64,000 nt of DNA from contig CAWFFM010000013.1 of assembly GCA_963815125.1 (NCBI GenBank), positions 31,672 through 95,671 on the forward strand, written 5' to 3'. A program made the translations under genes and the position numbers. Below, in pieces: positions 18,218-27,856 of the stretch (the first letter of the stretch is position 1; every line of letters begins with the position of its first letter). Under the pieces are notes generated by a model. The model saw nothing but the letters and a program-made list of their open reading frames with translations. It was not told the origin of the DNA and searched no databases. This DNA is from Actinocatenispora sp963815125 (GTDB lineage Bacteria; Actinomycetota; Actinomycetes; Mycobacteriales; Micromonosporaceae).

Positions 18218-19276
18218 TCAGCGCAGCGGACCGGACTCCGGGAAGTGGCAGGCCACCTGCTGGCCGGTACCGATCTGCAGCAGCGGCGGCTCCACCGATG
18301 CGCACTTGTCCTGCGCCTTCCAGCACCGGGTACGGAACCGGCAGCCGGACGGCGGGTTGAGCGGCGTCGGCACGTCACCCTCCAGCCGGATCCGGCTGGC
18401 GGTCTCGGTACCGATCTTGGTCACGTCGGGCACGGCCGACAGCAGTGCCCGGGTGTACGGGTGCGCCGGCTCGTCGTAGATCTGGTGCCGGTCGCCGACC
18501 TCCACCACCCGACCCAGGTACATCACCGCGATGCGCTGGCAGAAGTGCCGTACCACGGCCAGGTCGTGCGCGATGAAGACGAACGCCAGGTCGAACTCCC
18601 GCTGCAACTCACGCAGCAGGTTGACCACCTGGGCCTGGATCGAGACGTCCAGTGCGGAGACCGGCTCGTCCGCCACGATCAGCTTCGGCCGCAGGGCCAA
18701 CGCGCGGGCGATACCGATGCGCTGCCGCTGACCGCCGGAGAACTCGTGCGGGTAACGGTTGTAGTGCTCGGGGTTGAGCCCCACCGTCTCCAGCAGCTCC
18801 TGGACCCGCTTCTTCACCCCGCCGGGCGGGTTGATTCCCGCGACCTGCAACGGCATCGCGACGATCCGACCGACCGTGTGCCGCGGGTTCAGCGACGAGT
18901 ACGGGTCCTGGAAGATGATCTGCAGATCGTGCCGCAGCGGGCGCATCTGGTTGCGGTTGAGCTTGGTGATGTCGCGGCCTTCGAACACGATCCGGCCGGC
19001 GGTCGACTCCAGCAGCTTGACCACCATGCGGCCGGTGGTCGTCTTTCCGCAGCCCGACTCACCCACCAGTCCCAACGTCTCACCACGGGACACCGAGAAG
19101 TCGACCCCGTCGACCGCGCGGACCAGCGCCTTGGCACCGAACGCGCCCTGTCGTACCGGAAAGTGCTTGGACAGTCCCTCGACGGTCAGCAGCGGCTCGG
19201 AGCCGGGCTGCCGTACCGCGGTGGCGGCCGGCGACGCCGCCGGCGTCTCACCGGGCTGGATGGTCTGCTCGCTCAC
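18218..19276 (-). CDS. Peptide-type ABC transporter ATPase, F subunit
   Basis: DppF/OppF-type ATPase, 352 residues: Walker A GESGCGKTT, signature LSGGQRQRIGIARAL (as FSGGQRQRIGIARAL), Walker B LIVADEPVSALD and H-loop IAHDLAV. The C-terminal oligopeptide extension has the cysteine-containing RTRCWKAQDKC element expected for a [4Fe-4S]-type or zinc site in this family. Its start overlaps the stop of the D-subunit gene by 4 bp. It energises import with the D subunit. Confidence 0.95.
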   Translation of the reverse strand: MSEQTIQPGETPAASPAATAVRQPGSEPLLTVEGLSKHFPVRQGAFGAKALVRAVDGVDFSVSRGETLGLVGESGCGKTTTGRMVVKLLESTAGRIVFEGRDITKLNRNQMRPLRHDLQIIFQDPYSSLNPRHTVGRIVAMPLQVAGINPPGGVKKRVQELLETVGLNPEHYNRYPHEFSGGQRQRIGIARALALRPKLIVADEPVSALDVSIQAQVVNLLRELQREFDLAFVFIAHDLAVVRHFCQRIAVMYLGRVVEVGDRHQIYDEPAHPYTRALLSAVPDVTKIGTETASRIRLEGDVPTPLNPPSGCRFRTRCWKAQDKCASVEPPLLQIGTGQQVACHFPESGPLR

Positions 19277-20349
19277 TGCCCTGCCCCCACCTTTCGGATG
19301 TCTTCCTCGAAGGTCCGCCGACGTTCCGGCTCAGGCAGGTGGCAGGCCACCACGTGCCCGTTGTCGGTGGTCGGCAGCAGCTCCGGTATCTCCAGGTCGC
19401 ACGGTCCGCCGCCGACCATCTTGTAGGCGCAGCGCGGGTGGAAGGCGCACCCGGACGGCAGGTTGATCAGGCTCGGCGGGCTGCCCGGAATCGGGTCCAG
19501 ATCGTCGTCGGAGTTGCCGTGCAGCGAGGGCACCGACTGCAGCAGACCCCAGGTGTACGGGTGCTGCGGCGCGCGGAGCACCTGCGCCACCTCGCCGAAC
19601 TCCACCGCGTGCCCGCCGTACATGACCATCACGTCGTCGGCAACCTGGCTGACCACCCCGAGGTCGTGGGTGATCAGGATGATCGCCGAGTTGAACTCGC
19701 GCTGCAGATCCTCCAGCAGGTCCAGGATCTGGGCCTGCACGGTCACGTCCAGCGCGGTGGTCGGCTCGTCGGCGATCAGCAGCGACGGGTCGTTCACCAG
19801 CGACATGGCGATCATCGCGCGCTGCCGCATACCGCCGGAGAACTCGTGCGGGTACTGGTCGGCGCGTCGTTTCGGCTGCGGGATGCCGACCCGGTCGAGC
19901 ATCTCGATCGCCCGTTCCCGGGCGGCCCGCTTCTTGCCGGGGTGGTGCACCAGGTACGCCTCGGAGATCTGCCGGCCGATCGTGTAGTACGGGTGCAGGG
20001 CGGACAGCGGATCCTGGAAGATCATCGCCATGTCACGGCCGCGCATCTTGCGGATCTTCTCGTCGTGCAGCCCGACGATCTCCCGGCCGTCCAGCTTGAT
20101 CGAGCCGGTGATCCGGGTACGGGCCGCGTTGTGCAGTCCGAGCACGGTCAGGCTCGTCACGCTCTTACCGGAGCCGGACTCGCCCACGATGCCCAGCGTG
20201 CGGCCCCGGGGTACGGCGAACGAGATGCCGTCCACCGCCCGTACGACGCCGTCCTCCGTCTTGAACTGCACCCGCAGGTCGTTGACCTCCAGGTACGGCC
20301 GGTCGTCCACGACAGCGGTGGTCGCGGCCGACGATGCTGTAGCAGTCAC
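19273..20349 (-). CDS. Peptide-type ABC transporter ATPase, D subunit
   Basis: DppD/OppD-type ATPase, 358 residues: Walker A GESGSGKSV, signature FSGGMRQRAMIAMSL, Walker B LLIADEPTTALD and H-loop ITHDLGV. The C-terminal extension contains the FHPRCAYK element of the family. It lies 112 bp downstream of the B permease and is coupled to the F gene. N-terminal residues 1-15 are Ala/Thr-rich and probably unstructured. Confidence 0.95.
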   Translation of the reverse strand: MTATASSAATTAVVDDRPYLEVNDLRVQFKTEDGVVRAVDGISFAVPRGRTLGIVGESGSGKSVTSLTVLGLHNAARTRITGSIKLDGREIVGLHDEKIRKMRGRDMAMIFQDPLSALHPYYTIGRQISEAYLVHHPGKKRAARERAIEMLDRVGIPQPKRRADQYPHEFSGGMRQRAMIAMSLVNDPSLLIADEPTTALDVTVQAQILDLLEDLQREFNSAIILITHDLGVVSQVADDVMVMYGGHAVEFGEVAQVLRAPQHPYTWGLLQSVPSLHGNSDDDLDPIPGSPPSLINLPSGCAFHPRCAYKMVGGGPCDLEIPELLPTTDNGHVVACHLPEPERRRTFEEDIRKVGAGQ

Positions 20350-20461
20350 GCTTCCTACTCTCTCTCCTACGACCGTGGCGAGCTGGCCCGCTCAGTGACA
20401 CTGTCCGTGTCAGCGTCCGGTGGTCGCGGGCCGGTGGGCCCGACGACCGCCGTACGACGGC

Positions 20462-21451
20462 TCAGCCGAGCCGCACCCGCGGGTCGATGACGGAGTACAG
20501 CACGTCAACGACGATGTTCATGATGATGATGAAGAAGGCCGCCAGCAGCACCGTCGCCATCACCACCGGCAGGTTCAGGTCGTTCACCGCGTTCACCGCG
20601 GTGCGGCCCAGTCCGTTGATGCCGAAGACGGTCTCGGTGATCACCGTGCCGCCCAGCGCCGCGCCCAGGTCCAGACCGGCGATGGTGACGATCGGGGTGA
20701 TCGCCGCGCGCAGTGCGTGCCGGGCGTAGACCTTGTACTTCGGCAGACCCTTGGCCCTCGCCGTACGGACGAAGTCCTCGGACAGCGTCTCCAGCATCTG
20801 CGCCCGGGACAACCGCGCGTAGATCGCCGAGTTCAGGAAGCCCAGGGTCACCCAGGGCAGCAGCAGTTGGGTGAACCATCTGCCAGGATCTTCGAACGGT
20901 GAGGTATAGCCCGGATTCGGCAGCAGATGCATCGAATACACGAAGATCAGCAACAGGATCGGGCCGAAGAAGTAGATCTGCATCGACGCACCGACCAGGC
21001 TCGTACCGACCGCCGCCTTGTCGAATGCGGTACCTCTTCGCAACGCCGATATCATGCCGAGCCCGACACCGAGTATCAGCTGGATCAGCAGGGCACCCAC
21101 CACCACGCTGATGGTGACCGGCAGGGTCCGCTTGATGATCGCGGTCACCGGCTCGTTGGTACGGAACGAGAAGCCCAGGCACGGCGCGTCGCACCGGACC
21201 GCCAGATCGCCCGTGCCGTACGTCCGGCCGGCCACGATCCCCTTCATGAACTGCCCGTACTGCACGGCCTTCGGCTGATCCAGACCCAGCCGCTGCTCGG
21301 TCTGCTTGATCGAGTTGGCGTCACACTGCTTGCCGCACATCACGTACGCCGGCGACGTCGGCACCATGAAGAACAGCGCGAACGTCAGCATGCTGACCGC
21401 GAACATGGTCAGCAGGGCGAGCAGAACCCGCCGGATCAGGTACCGAGCCAT
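20462..21451 (-). CDS. Peptide-type ABC permease, B subunit (copy 1)
   Basis: DppB-like permease, 329 residues from the ATG beginning MARYLIRRVLLALLTM. Domain layout equals copy 2, including the MCGKQC/RCDAPC insert and the EDFVRTARAKGLPKYKVYAR coupling loop. It is second in the order C-B-D-F, so it is the standard partner of the C subunit encoded just upstream. Differences from copy 2 cluster at the N-terminus and in the last third. Confidence 0.94.
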   Translation of the reverse strand: MARYLIRRVLLALLTMFAVSMLTFALFFMVPTSPAYVMCGKQCDANSIKQTEQRLGLDQPKAVQYGQFMKGIVAGRTYGTGDLAVRCDAPCLGFSFRTNEPVTAIIKRTLPVTISVVVGALLIQLILGVGLGMISALRRGTAFDKAAVGTSLVGASMQIYFFGPILLLIFVYSMHLLPNPGYTSPFEDPGRWFTQLLLPWVTLGFLNSAIYARLSRAQMLETLSEDFVRTARAKGLPKYKVYARHALRAAITPIVTIAGLDLGAALGGTVITETVFGINGLGRTAVNAVNDLNLPVVMATVLLAAFFIIIMNIVVDVLYSVIDPRVRLG

Positions 21452-21575
21452 CACACACCTCGCCGCTGGACGGCAACGCCGTCCACTGTCGATTGATCCG
21501 TCTTTCCGCGGGCTGGCACGGCGCACTCACCGGCCGGCACCGCCGGGTACGACCATGGGCCGCGCGGGTGCGCGG

Positions 21576-22625
21576 TCACCGGGTCGACGACTTCGGGTCC
21601 AGGGCGTCCCGGATCGAGTCGCCGAACAGGTTGAACGCCAGTACCAGGACCAGGATCGTGGCACCGGAGACCATTGTGTAGAACGGCTCCGTCTGCAGGA
21701 ACGACGTACCGTTGTTGATCATGCGGCCGAGGTCCGGGGTCGGTTCGACCACACCGATGTTCAGGAAGGACAGGGCCGCCTCACCGGTGATGAACTGTGG
21801 CACGTTCAGTGAGAACACCACCAGGATGGGCGCCCAGATGTTCGGCAGCAGCTGGCGGAACAGGATGTGCCCCATGCCCGCTCCGGCCGCCCGGGCCGCC
21901 TCGACGAACTCCCGCTCACGCAGCGAGAGCACCTGACCACGGACCAGTCGGGCCGGGTAGGTCCAACTGAAACAGGCGAACACGCCGATGATCAGCCCGA
22001 CCCGGAACAGCGCGGACACATCGGCCCGTTCACCGTAGAACTTGTTGGTGATGACCGGGATGGCCGCCAGGCAGAAGATGAAGAACGGGAACGCCAGCAC
22101 CAGGTCGATGAACCAGTTGATGACCGAGTCGACGACGCCACCGGCGTAGCCGGCCACGATGCCGATCACGATGCCGACTCCGACGGTGATCACCGCCGCG
22201 GCGAACGCGATGAACAACGAGGTGCGCATTCCGTAGATGAGCTGCATCAGCACATCGCGACCGAGCTGCGGCTCCAGGCCCAGCCAGTGCGAACCGCTGA
22301 TACCGCCCAGGTAGCCCAACGGGTAGCCGGACTCGTCCAGCAGCTCACTGTGCTGGTCCGTGGCGTTCTGCCCGTACAGGGCGGAGATCAACGGCGCGGC
22401 CAGGGCCAGGACGAACATCACCGCGAGGACGATGCCGCTGATCAGGGCCACCCGGTCGCGCTTGAGGCGGATCCAGGCCAACTGTCCGGGCGAGCGCCCG
22501 ACAATGGCCTGACCCTTTCCCGAGGAGGGGTCCTCCCCGGAATCGCTCAGGGGTATCTCGCCCACCGCGAGGCCGCCCCCTGGGGGCTCCGCGTAGTCGT
22601 GGGGACCCACTGGCGTCTGCGTCAT
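21576..22625 (-). CDS. Peptide-type ABC permease, C subunit
   Basis: DppC/OppC-like permease, 349 residues. About 55 acidic/Pro-rich cytoplasmic residues precede the first span (LISGIVLAVMFVLALAAPLI). The large periplasmic loop and the coupling loop (LREREFVEAARAAGAGMGHI) are typical. It is the first gene of the minus-strand C-B-D-F operon and the only C subunit in the window, so both B copies would have to pair with it. The promoter should lie in 22626-22916, shared with the divergent dehydratase gene. Confidence 0.95.
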   Translation of the reverse strand: MTQTPVGPHDYAEPPGGGLAVGEIPLSDSGEDPSSGKGQAIVGRSPGQLAWIRLKRDRVALISGIVLAVMFVLALAAPLISALYGQNATDQHSELLDESGYPLGYLGGISGSHWLGLEPQLGRDVLMQLIYGMRTSLFIAFAAAVITVGVGIVIGIVAGYAGGVVDSVINWFIDLVLAFPFFIFCLAAIPVITNKFYGERADVSALFRVGLIIGVFACFSWTYPARLVRGQVLSLREREFVEAARAAGAGMGHILFRQLLPNIWAPILVVFSLNVPQFITGEAALSFLNIGVVEPTPDLGRMINNGTSFLQTEPFYTMVSGATILVLVLAFNLFGDSIRDALDPKSSTR

Positions 22626-22916
22626 CGATCCTGCTCCCTCCGGGGACCGGGCATGGTGCTACGCCCCGACTTGGACGCGAAACTATCCATCGTTGACCGC
22701 CGATTTGAGTTCCCGGCGGCATCAGCTTGGTAACAAGTCCGATCAGGACCCGGTCCGGGCGCCCGAAAGCTCCGGATCTGGCAGACGTTTCGTCCGCCCA
22801 TGAGATGTTTTTCCACCACACCAGGGCGCCTGGGAACCAGTTGTCCAGCGCAATCCCAGCCACTGGCACCGGCGAGCCACTTGCCATCGGCCGCTGGGCG
22901 TCGCACCGTAGCGCAC

Positions 22917-23234
22917 ATGGGGACCTTACTATCCGCTCAACAGATCGCCGACGGGCTCCAGAATCTGCCTGCCTGGCGTGGCGACACTCGTCAGATTACG
23001 CGCAGTTACACGGCATCGGACTTCCCAGCCGGGATCCGCGCGGTCGAAGCCGTGGCGCAGGCGGCCGAGGCCGCCGGACACCACCCGGACATCGACATCA
23101 GGTGGACCACTGTCACCTTCACCCTGGTAACCCACGCGATGGGTGGGGTGACCGAGGCGGACCTGAGTCTCGCCGCACGTATCGACGAGATCCTGAACCG
23201 CGCGGCCGACGGTACCGCCCCGGGTGGGGCGTGA
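22917..23234 (+). CDS. Pterin-4a-carbinolamine dehydratase
   Basis: A 105-residue 4a-hydroxytetrahydrobiopterin dehydratase with the catalytic motif GHHPDIDIRW and the closing THAMGGVTEADLSLA helix. It recycles pterin cofactor after aromatic amino-acid hydroxylation, although many actinobacterial members stand alone, as here. The ATG at 22917 begins MGTLLSAQQIADGL, the usual N-terminus. It is divergent from the peptide importer operon. Confidence 0.93.
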   Translation: MGTLLSAQQIADGLQNLPAWRGDTRQITRSYTASDFPAGIRAVEAVAQAAEAAGHHPDIDIRWTTVTFTLVTHAMGGVTEADLSLAARIDEILNRAADGTAPGGA

Positions 23235-23476
23235 CACATCCGGGTACCGGCCAGTAACAAATCCGACGCCGAGGGACCCTCCTTGTCCGCCGCGACACCC
23301 GGCGGGCAATGATTCAACCTGCTGGTCCGGCCGACGCCGGGGGCAGGCGTCGTCACCTGGGGTCTTCCGATTCTGTTGGCAACGCGGGAGACTCCCAGCG
23401 CAGACCGCACCATTGCACGGCGTAACGTAACTGGTCATACGTGCATTACATGGTGAATTGTCTGGCGTGCCCAGAC

Positions 23477-23494
23477 GGCCGTCGCGTGACGGCC
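23477..23494 (+). promoter_or_regulatory. Hairpin in the 5' leader of sdhCAB
   Basis: GGCCGTC (23477-23483) and GACGGCC (23488-23494) form a 7-bp stem about 30 bp upstream of the sdhC start and just before its ribosome site (GGAGAG). It may affect ribosome access. The rest of 23235-23525 shows only an AT-richer stretch near 23430-23460 suited to a promoter. Confidence 0.3.
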
Positions 23495-23525
23495 GACGAT
23501 CGCAACGCAGGAGAGCGAAGAGTCA

Positions 23526-24365
23526 ATGACGACGACCGCAACGCCGCCGACCCGCCCGTCCGGGTCGGCTGAGCCGGGCGGCACGGGCCGGCGGGCCAAC
23601 ATCGCGGCCCGCACCCTCCGAACCGACCGCTGGTGGTTCCAGCCCTTCATCACCGCCGCGGGACTCACCGCATGGGTGGTGTACGCAGTGGTGCGCGCAG
23701 CCACCCAGAGTGATTACTGGGTGCCCGCCTACCACTACCTGACACCGTTCGCATCGCCGTGTCTGAGCAAGTCCTGTATCCCGGAGGCCGCCCACTTCGG
23801 CCGCCCGCTGCCGGAGTTCCCACCGCTCATCCCGTTCGCGATCGTCACCCTGTCGTTCCTGTTGGCGTTCCGGCTCACCTGCTACTACTACCGCAAGGCC
23901 TACTACCGGTCGTTCTGGCAGTCGCCGCCGGCCTGCGCGGTCGCCGAGCCGCACAAGAAGTACTCCGGTGAGACCCGGTTCCCGTTGATCATCCAGAACT
24001 TCCACCGGTACTTTTTCTACGCCGCAGTGCTGATCTCACTGATCAACACCTACGACGCGGTCCTCGCCTTCCACGGCAAGGGCGGCGGATTCGGCTTCGG
24101 TCTGGGCAACATCATCCTGGTCGGCAACGTGTTCTGCCTGTGGATGTACACCGCGTCCTGTCACTCCTGCCGCAACATCACGGCCGGCCGGCTCAACCAC
24201 TTCTCCCGGCACCCGATCCGGTACCGGATGTGGATGTGGGTCTCGGCGCGCAACGCCCACCACATGCGTTGGGCGTGGATCACCCTCGGCACGCTGACCC
24301 TGACCGACGCGTACATCGGACTGGTCGCCTCCAACGCCATCTCCGATCTCCGGTTCTTCCACTAA
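23526..24365 (+). CDS. sdhC: Succinate dehydrogenase membrane anchor (Sdh1-type cytochrome b subunit)
   Basis: Integral membrane protein of 279 residues with about five spans (near FITAAGLTAWVVYAVV, LIPFAIVTLSFLLAF, YFFYAAVLISLIN, LGNIILVGNVFCLWMY and HMRWAWITLGTLTLT). Its place immediately before the flavoprotein and iron-sulfur genes and its length match the single anchor of mycobacterial-type Sdh1. It should pass electrons from succinate to menaquinone. A conserved Cys/His patch (YTASCHSCRNIT) lies in a loop. The first 30 residues are a flexible Thr/Pro/Gly segment. Confidence 0.88.
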   Translation: MTTTATPPTRPSGSAEPGGTGRRANIAARTLRTDRWWFQPFITAAGLTAWVVYAVVRAATQSDYWVPAYHYLTPFASPCLSKSCIPEAAHFGRPLPEFPPLIPFAIVTLSFLLAFRLTCYYYRKAYYRSFWQSPPACAVAEPHKKYSGETRFPLIIQNFHRYFFYAAVLISLINTYDAVLAFHGKGGGFGFGLGNIILVGNVFCLWMYTASCHSCRNITAGRLNHFSRHPIRYRMWMWVSARNAHHMRWAWITLGTLTLTDAYIGLVASNAISDLRFFH

Positions 24366-24378
24366 GGCTGACAAGACT

Positions 24379-26361
24379 ATGAGTGAAGTTGAAAGGCATT
24401 CCTTCGACGTCGTGGTGATCGGCGCGGGCGGCGCCGGCCTGCGGGCCGCGATCGAGGCCCGGCTGCAGGGCAAGCGCACCGCGATCATCTGCAAGTCGCT
24501 GTTCGGCAAGGCACACACGGTGATGGCCGAAGGTGGCGCCGCCGCGGCGATGGGCAACGCCAACTCCAACGACAACTGGATGGTGCACTTCCGCGACACC
24601 ATGCGTGGCGGGAAGTTCATGAACCACTGGCGGATGGCCGAACTGCACGCCAAGGAGGCCCCGGACCGCATCTGGGAGCTGGAGACCTACGGCGCACTGT
24701 TCGACCGCACCCCGGAAGGCAAGATCAGCCAGCGCAACTTCGGCGGCCACGAGTACCCGCGCCTCGCGCACGTCGGCGACCGTACCGGCCTGGAACTGAT
24801 CCGCACCCTGCAGCAGAAGATCGTCTCGCTGCAGCAGGAGGACTTCGCCGCCACCGGTGACTACGAGGCCAACATCAAGGTCTTCGCCGAGTGCACCATC
24901 ACCGAACTGCTCAGTACCGACGGCAGCATCTCCGGCGCCTTCGGCTACTACCGGGAGACCGGCCAGTTCGTCCTCATCGAGGCACCGGCCGTGGTCATGG
25001 CCACCGGCGGTATCGGCAAGTCGTTCAAGGTGACCAGCAACTCCTGGGAGTACACCGGCGACGGGCACGCACTCGCTCTGCGCGCCGGCGCGAAGCTGCT
25101 CAACATGGAGTTCGTCCAGTTCCACCCGACCGGCATGGTGTGGCCGCCGTCGGTGAAGGGCATCCTGGTCACCGAATCGGTACGCGGCGACGGCGGAGTG
25201 CTGCGCAACTCCGACGGCAAGCGGTTCATGTTCGACTACGTACCGGACGTGTTCCGCAAGCAGTACGCGGAGACCGAGGACGAGGCCGACCGCTGGTACA
25301 CCGACCCGGACAACAACCGGCGGCCACCGGAACTGCTGCCCCGCGACGAGGTGGCCCGCGCCATCAACTCCGAGGTGAAGGCCGGCCGCGGGTCACCGCA
25401 GGGCGGTGTGTTCCTGGACATCGCGTCGCGGCGCTCCGCCGAGTTCATCCACAAGCGACTCCCGTCGATGTACCACCAGTTCAAGGAACTGGCCGATGTG
25501 GACATCACCAAGGAGCCGATGGAGGTCGGACCGACCTGTCACTACGTGATGGGCGGCATCGAGGTCGAGCCCGACACCGGTGCCGGCGCGGTACCGGGGC
25601 TGTTCGCCGCCGGTGAGGTGTCCGGCGGGATGCACGGCTCCAACCGGCTCGGCGGCAACTCGCTGTCCGACCTGCTGGTGTTCGGCAAGCGGGCCGGTGC
25701 GGGTGCGGCGGCGTACGTCACCGGACTCGGCACCCGGCCGGCCGTCGCCGACGACCAGGTCAGCGCGGCGGTCGAGACGGCCCTCGCGCCGTTCGACCGG
25801 GCCGGCGGGGAGAACCCGTACGAGGTGCACGCCGAACTGCAGCAGACCCTCAACGACCTGGTCGGCATCATCCGTAAGGAAGAGGAGCTGGCGCAGGCGG
25901 TCAAGCGGCTCGGCGAGCTGCGGGAGAAGGTCGCCGCGGTCGCGGCACCCGCCGGTCGCCGGTACAACCCGGGCTGGCACCTGTGCCTGGACCTGCGCAA
26001 CATGATCCTGGTCGGCGAGTGCGTCGCCCGCGCCGCGCTGGAACGGCAGGAGAGCCGCGGCGGGCACACCCGCGACGACTTCCCGACCATGTCCGCGCAG
26101 TGGCGTCAGGTCAACCTGGTCTGCTCGGTCACCGATGACGAGCTGGCCGTGACGCACCAGCCGTTGCCGGTGATCCCGATGCGGCTCCAGCAGTTGTTCG
26201 AACGCACCGAGCTGGCCAAGTACTTCAGCGACGAGGAACTGGTCGCATTCGACAAGGAGTCGTCGGCCGGCGTGGACGCGCAGCAGGCGGCCGACCCGGT
26301 GCAGCCGACCGGCGAGCCGATGACCGACGCCGACGGCGAGCACGAGGAGGGCGAGAACTAG
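24379..26361 (+). CDS. sdhA: Succinate dehydrogenase flavoprotein subunit
   Basis: FAD subunit of 660 residues oxidising succinate to fumarate. The dinucleotide fold is VVVIGAGGAGLRAA; His46 in KAHTVMAEGG is the residue expected to bind FAD covalently. Substrate-binding regions QFHPTGM and HGSNRLGGNSLSDLLVFG and the catalytic arginine region are present. The last 25 residues are Asp/Glu-rich. The stop codon overlaps the GTG of sdhB by one base. It forms one operon with the anchor and iron-sulfur genes. Confidence 0.96.
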   Translation: MSEVERHSFDVVVIGAGGAGLRAAIEARLQGKRTAIICKSLFGKAHTVMAEGGAAAAMGNANSNDNWMVHFRDTMRGGKFMNHWRMAELHAKEAPDRIWELETYGALFDRTPEGKISQRNFGGHEYPRLAHVGDRTGLELIRTLQQKIVSLQQEDFAATGDYEANIKVFAECTITELLSTDGSISGAFGYYRETGQFVLIEAPAVVMATGGIGKSFKVTSNSWEYTGDGHALALRAGAKLLNMEFVQFHPTGMVWPPSVKGILVTESVRGDGGVLRNSDGKRFMFDYVPDVFRKQYAETEDEADRWYTDPDNNRRPPELLPRDEVARAINSEVKAGRGSPQGGVFLDIASRRSAEFIHKRLPSMYHQFKELADVDITKEPMEVGPTCHYVMGGIEVEPDTGAGAVPGLFAAGEVSGGMHGSNRLGGNSLSDLLVFGKRAGAGAAAYVTGLGTRPAVADDQVSAAVETALAPFDRAGGENPYEVHAELQQTLNDLVGIIRKEEELAQAVKRLGELREKVAAVAAPAGRRYNPGWHLCLDLRNMILVGECVARAALERQESRGGHTRDDFPTMSAQWRQVNLVCSVTDDELAVTHQPLPVIPMRLQQLFERTELAKYFSDEELVAFDKESSAGVDAQQAADPVQPTGEPMTDADGEHEEGEN

Positions 26362-27149
26362 TGGGCACCCAGCGCCACTTCCGCGTCTGGCGCGGCGAGG
26401 ACGAGAACGGCGAGCTGGTCGACTTCGACGTCGAGGTCAACGAGGGCGAGGTGGTCCTCGACATCATCCACCGGTTGCAGGCCACCCAGGCGCCCGACCT
26501 CGCGGTGCGGTGGAACTGCAAGGCCGGCAAGTGCGGTTCCTGTTCGGCGGAGATCAACGGCCGGCCGCGGCTGCTGTGCATGACCCGGATGAGCACGTTC
26601 ACGCCAGAGGAGACCATCACGGTCACCCCGCTGCGTACCTTCCCGGTGATCCGTGACCTGGTCACCGACGTGTCCTTCAACTACGAGAAGGCACGCGAGA
26701 TGCCGGCGTTCGCACCGCCGGAGGGTGTCGCACCCGGCGAGTACCGGATGCAGCAGGTGGACGTGGAGCGCTCGCAGGAGTTCCGCAAGTGCATCGAGTG
26801 CTTCCTGTGCCAGAACACCTGCCACGTGGTGCGCGACCACGAGGAGAACAAGCAGGCGTTCTCCGGTCCCCGGCTGTTCATCCGGGCCGCGGAGCTGGAC
26901 ATGCATCCACTGGACGCCAAGTCCGACCGCAAGGAACAAGCACAGGCCGAGCAGGGCCTCGGGTACTGCAACATCACCAAGTGCTGCACCGAGGTCTGCC
27001 CGGAGGGCATCCACATCACCGACAACGCGATCATCCCGATGAAGGAGCGCGTGGTCGACCGGCGGTACGACCCGATCCTCTGGTTGGGCCGCAAGATCTT
27101 CCGTCGGCCCGGTATGTCGGACGAACCATCCGCGGGACGACGCGGCTGA
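26361..27149 (+). CDS. sdhB: Succinate dehydrogenase iron-sulfur subunit
   Basis: Electron-transfer subunit of 262 residues. Cysteines for the [2Fe-2S] centre lie in CKAGKCGSC with a later RLLC; two ferredoxin-like motifs, CIECFLCQNTC and CNITKCCTEVCPEGI, hold the [4Fe-4S] and [3Fe-4S] centres. The GTG start shares a base with the sdhA stop. It ends the operon, followed by a strong hairpin. Confidence 0.96.
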   Translation: MGTQRHFRVWRGEDENGELVDFDVEVNEGEVVLDIIHRLQATQAPDLAVRWNCKAGKCGSCSAEINGRPRLLCMTRMSTFTPEETITVTPLRTFPVIRDLVTDVSFNYEKAREMPAFAPPEGVAPGEYRMQQVDVERSQEFRKCIECFLCQNTCHVVRDHEENKQAFSGPRLFIRAAELDMHPLDAKSDRKEQAQAEQGLGYCNITKCCTEVCPEGIHITDNAIIPMKERVVDRRYDPILWLGRKIFRRPGMSDEPSAGRRG

Positions 27150-27165
27150 TCCGACCGTGACCACG

Positions 27166-27198
27166 ACGGCCGGCGTACCTGTCAGGTACGCCGGCCGT
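27166..27198. terminator. 16-bp perfect hairpin after sdhB
   Basis: ACGGCCGGCGTACCTG (27166-27181) and its exact complement (27183-27198) flank a single base, so the stem is very long with a minimal loop. It sits between convergent sdhB and the NUDIX gene and can serve both. Confidence 0.75.
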
Positions 27199-27240
27199 TC
27201 GCGTCGAGCCCCGCAGCGCTCAGCAGAGGCCCTGCAGCGC

Positions 27241-27672
27241 TCAGCCGAGCAGGTAGGGCGGCAGGACCGCGGCCAACGGCGCGTCGGCGGGCAGCCAGGC
27301 CACCGAGTCGAGCTGGTCGGCGGGCAGCCAGCGCAGTTCGGAGTGCTCCAGGGCCTGCGGCTCACCGTCCACGAGTCGGGCCCGGTAGAGGCGCAGGATC
27401 AGCCCGTTCACCATCGGTACGTCCGTACCGATCCGGTTGAGCACCTCGACCCGCACGCCGAGTTCCTCTTCGCATTCCCGTACCAGCGCATCCACCTCGG
27501 ACTCCCCCGCCTCGACCTTGCCGCCGGGAAACTCCCAGCGCCCGGCCGCGGCCGACGGCGCGGCACGTTGGGCTGCGAGTACCTGTCCCGCACGGATGAT
27601 CGCGGCACCCACCACCACGGCGGCGGGTTCGGGCGGCATGGCGCCGCGCTCGGGCTTCGGAAGGCTGGTCAC
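27241..27672 (-). CDS. NUDIX hydrolase, MutT-like
   Basis: A 143-residue NUDIX protein with a complete box: GGKVEAGESEVDALVRECEEELG. The surrounding GRWEFPGG and the C-terminal ELRWLPADQL suggest an 8-oxo-dGTP diphosphatase-like enzyme that cleans the nucleotide pool. GTG 27672 is used; an ATG twelve codons downstream is possible. Confidence 0.9.
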   Translation of the reverse strand: MTSLPKPERGAMPPEPAAVVVGAAIIRAGQVLAAQRAAPSAAAGRWEFPGGKVEAGESEVDALVRECEEELGVRVEVLNRIGTDVPMVNGLILRLYRARLVDGEPQALEHSELRWLPADQLDSVAWLPADAPLAAVLPPYLLG

Positions 27673-27856
27673 GGCGGATCAGAGTGCCAGATTTCTGCGA
27701 CCGAAGCGTGAACGTGCGTCGCTATTCTTACGGTTTCGACACAAAAGTGGGCGTGGACATCACGGGACCATAACGGCACACTCAAGGCCACCAACCGTGC
27801 AGGCGCACCGATCGAGCTGGTCACGAGCCGGCTACGCAACGCCTCGAAGGGGCGGC

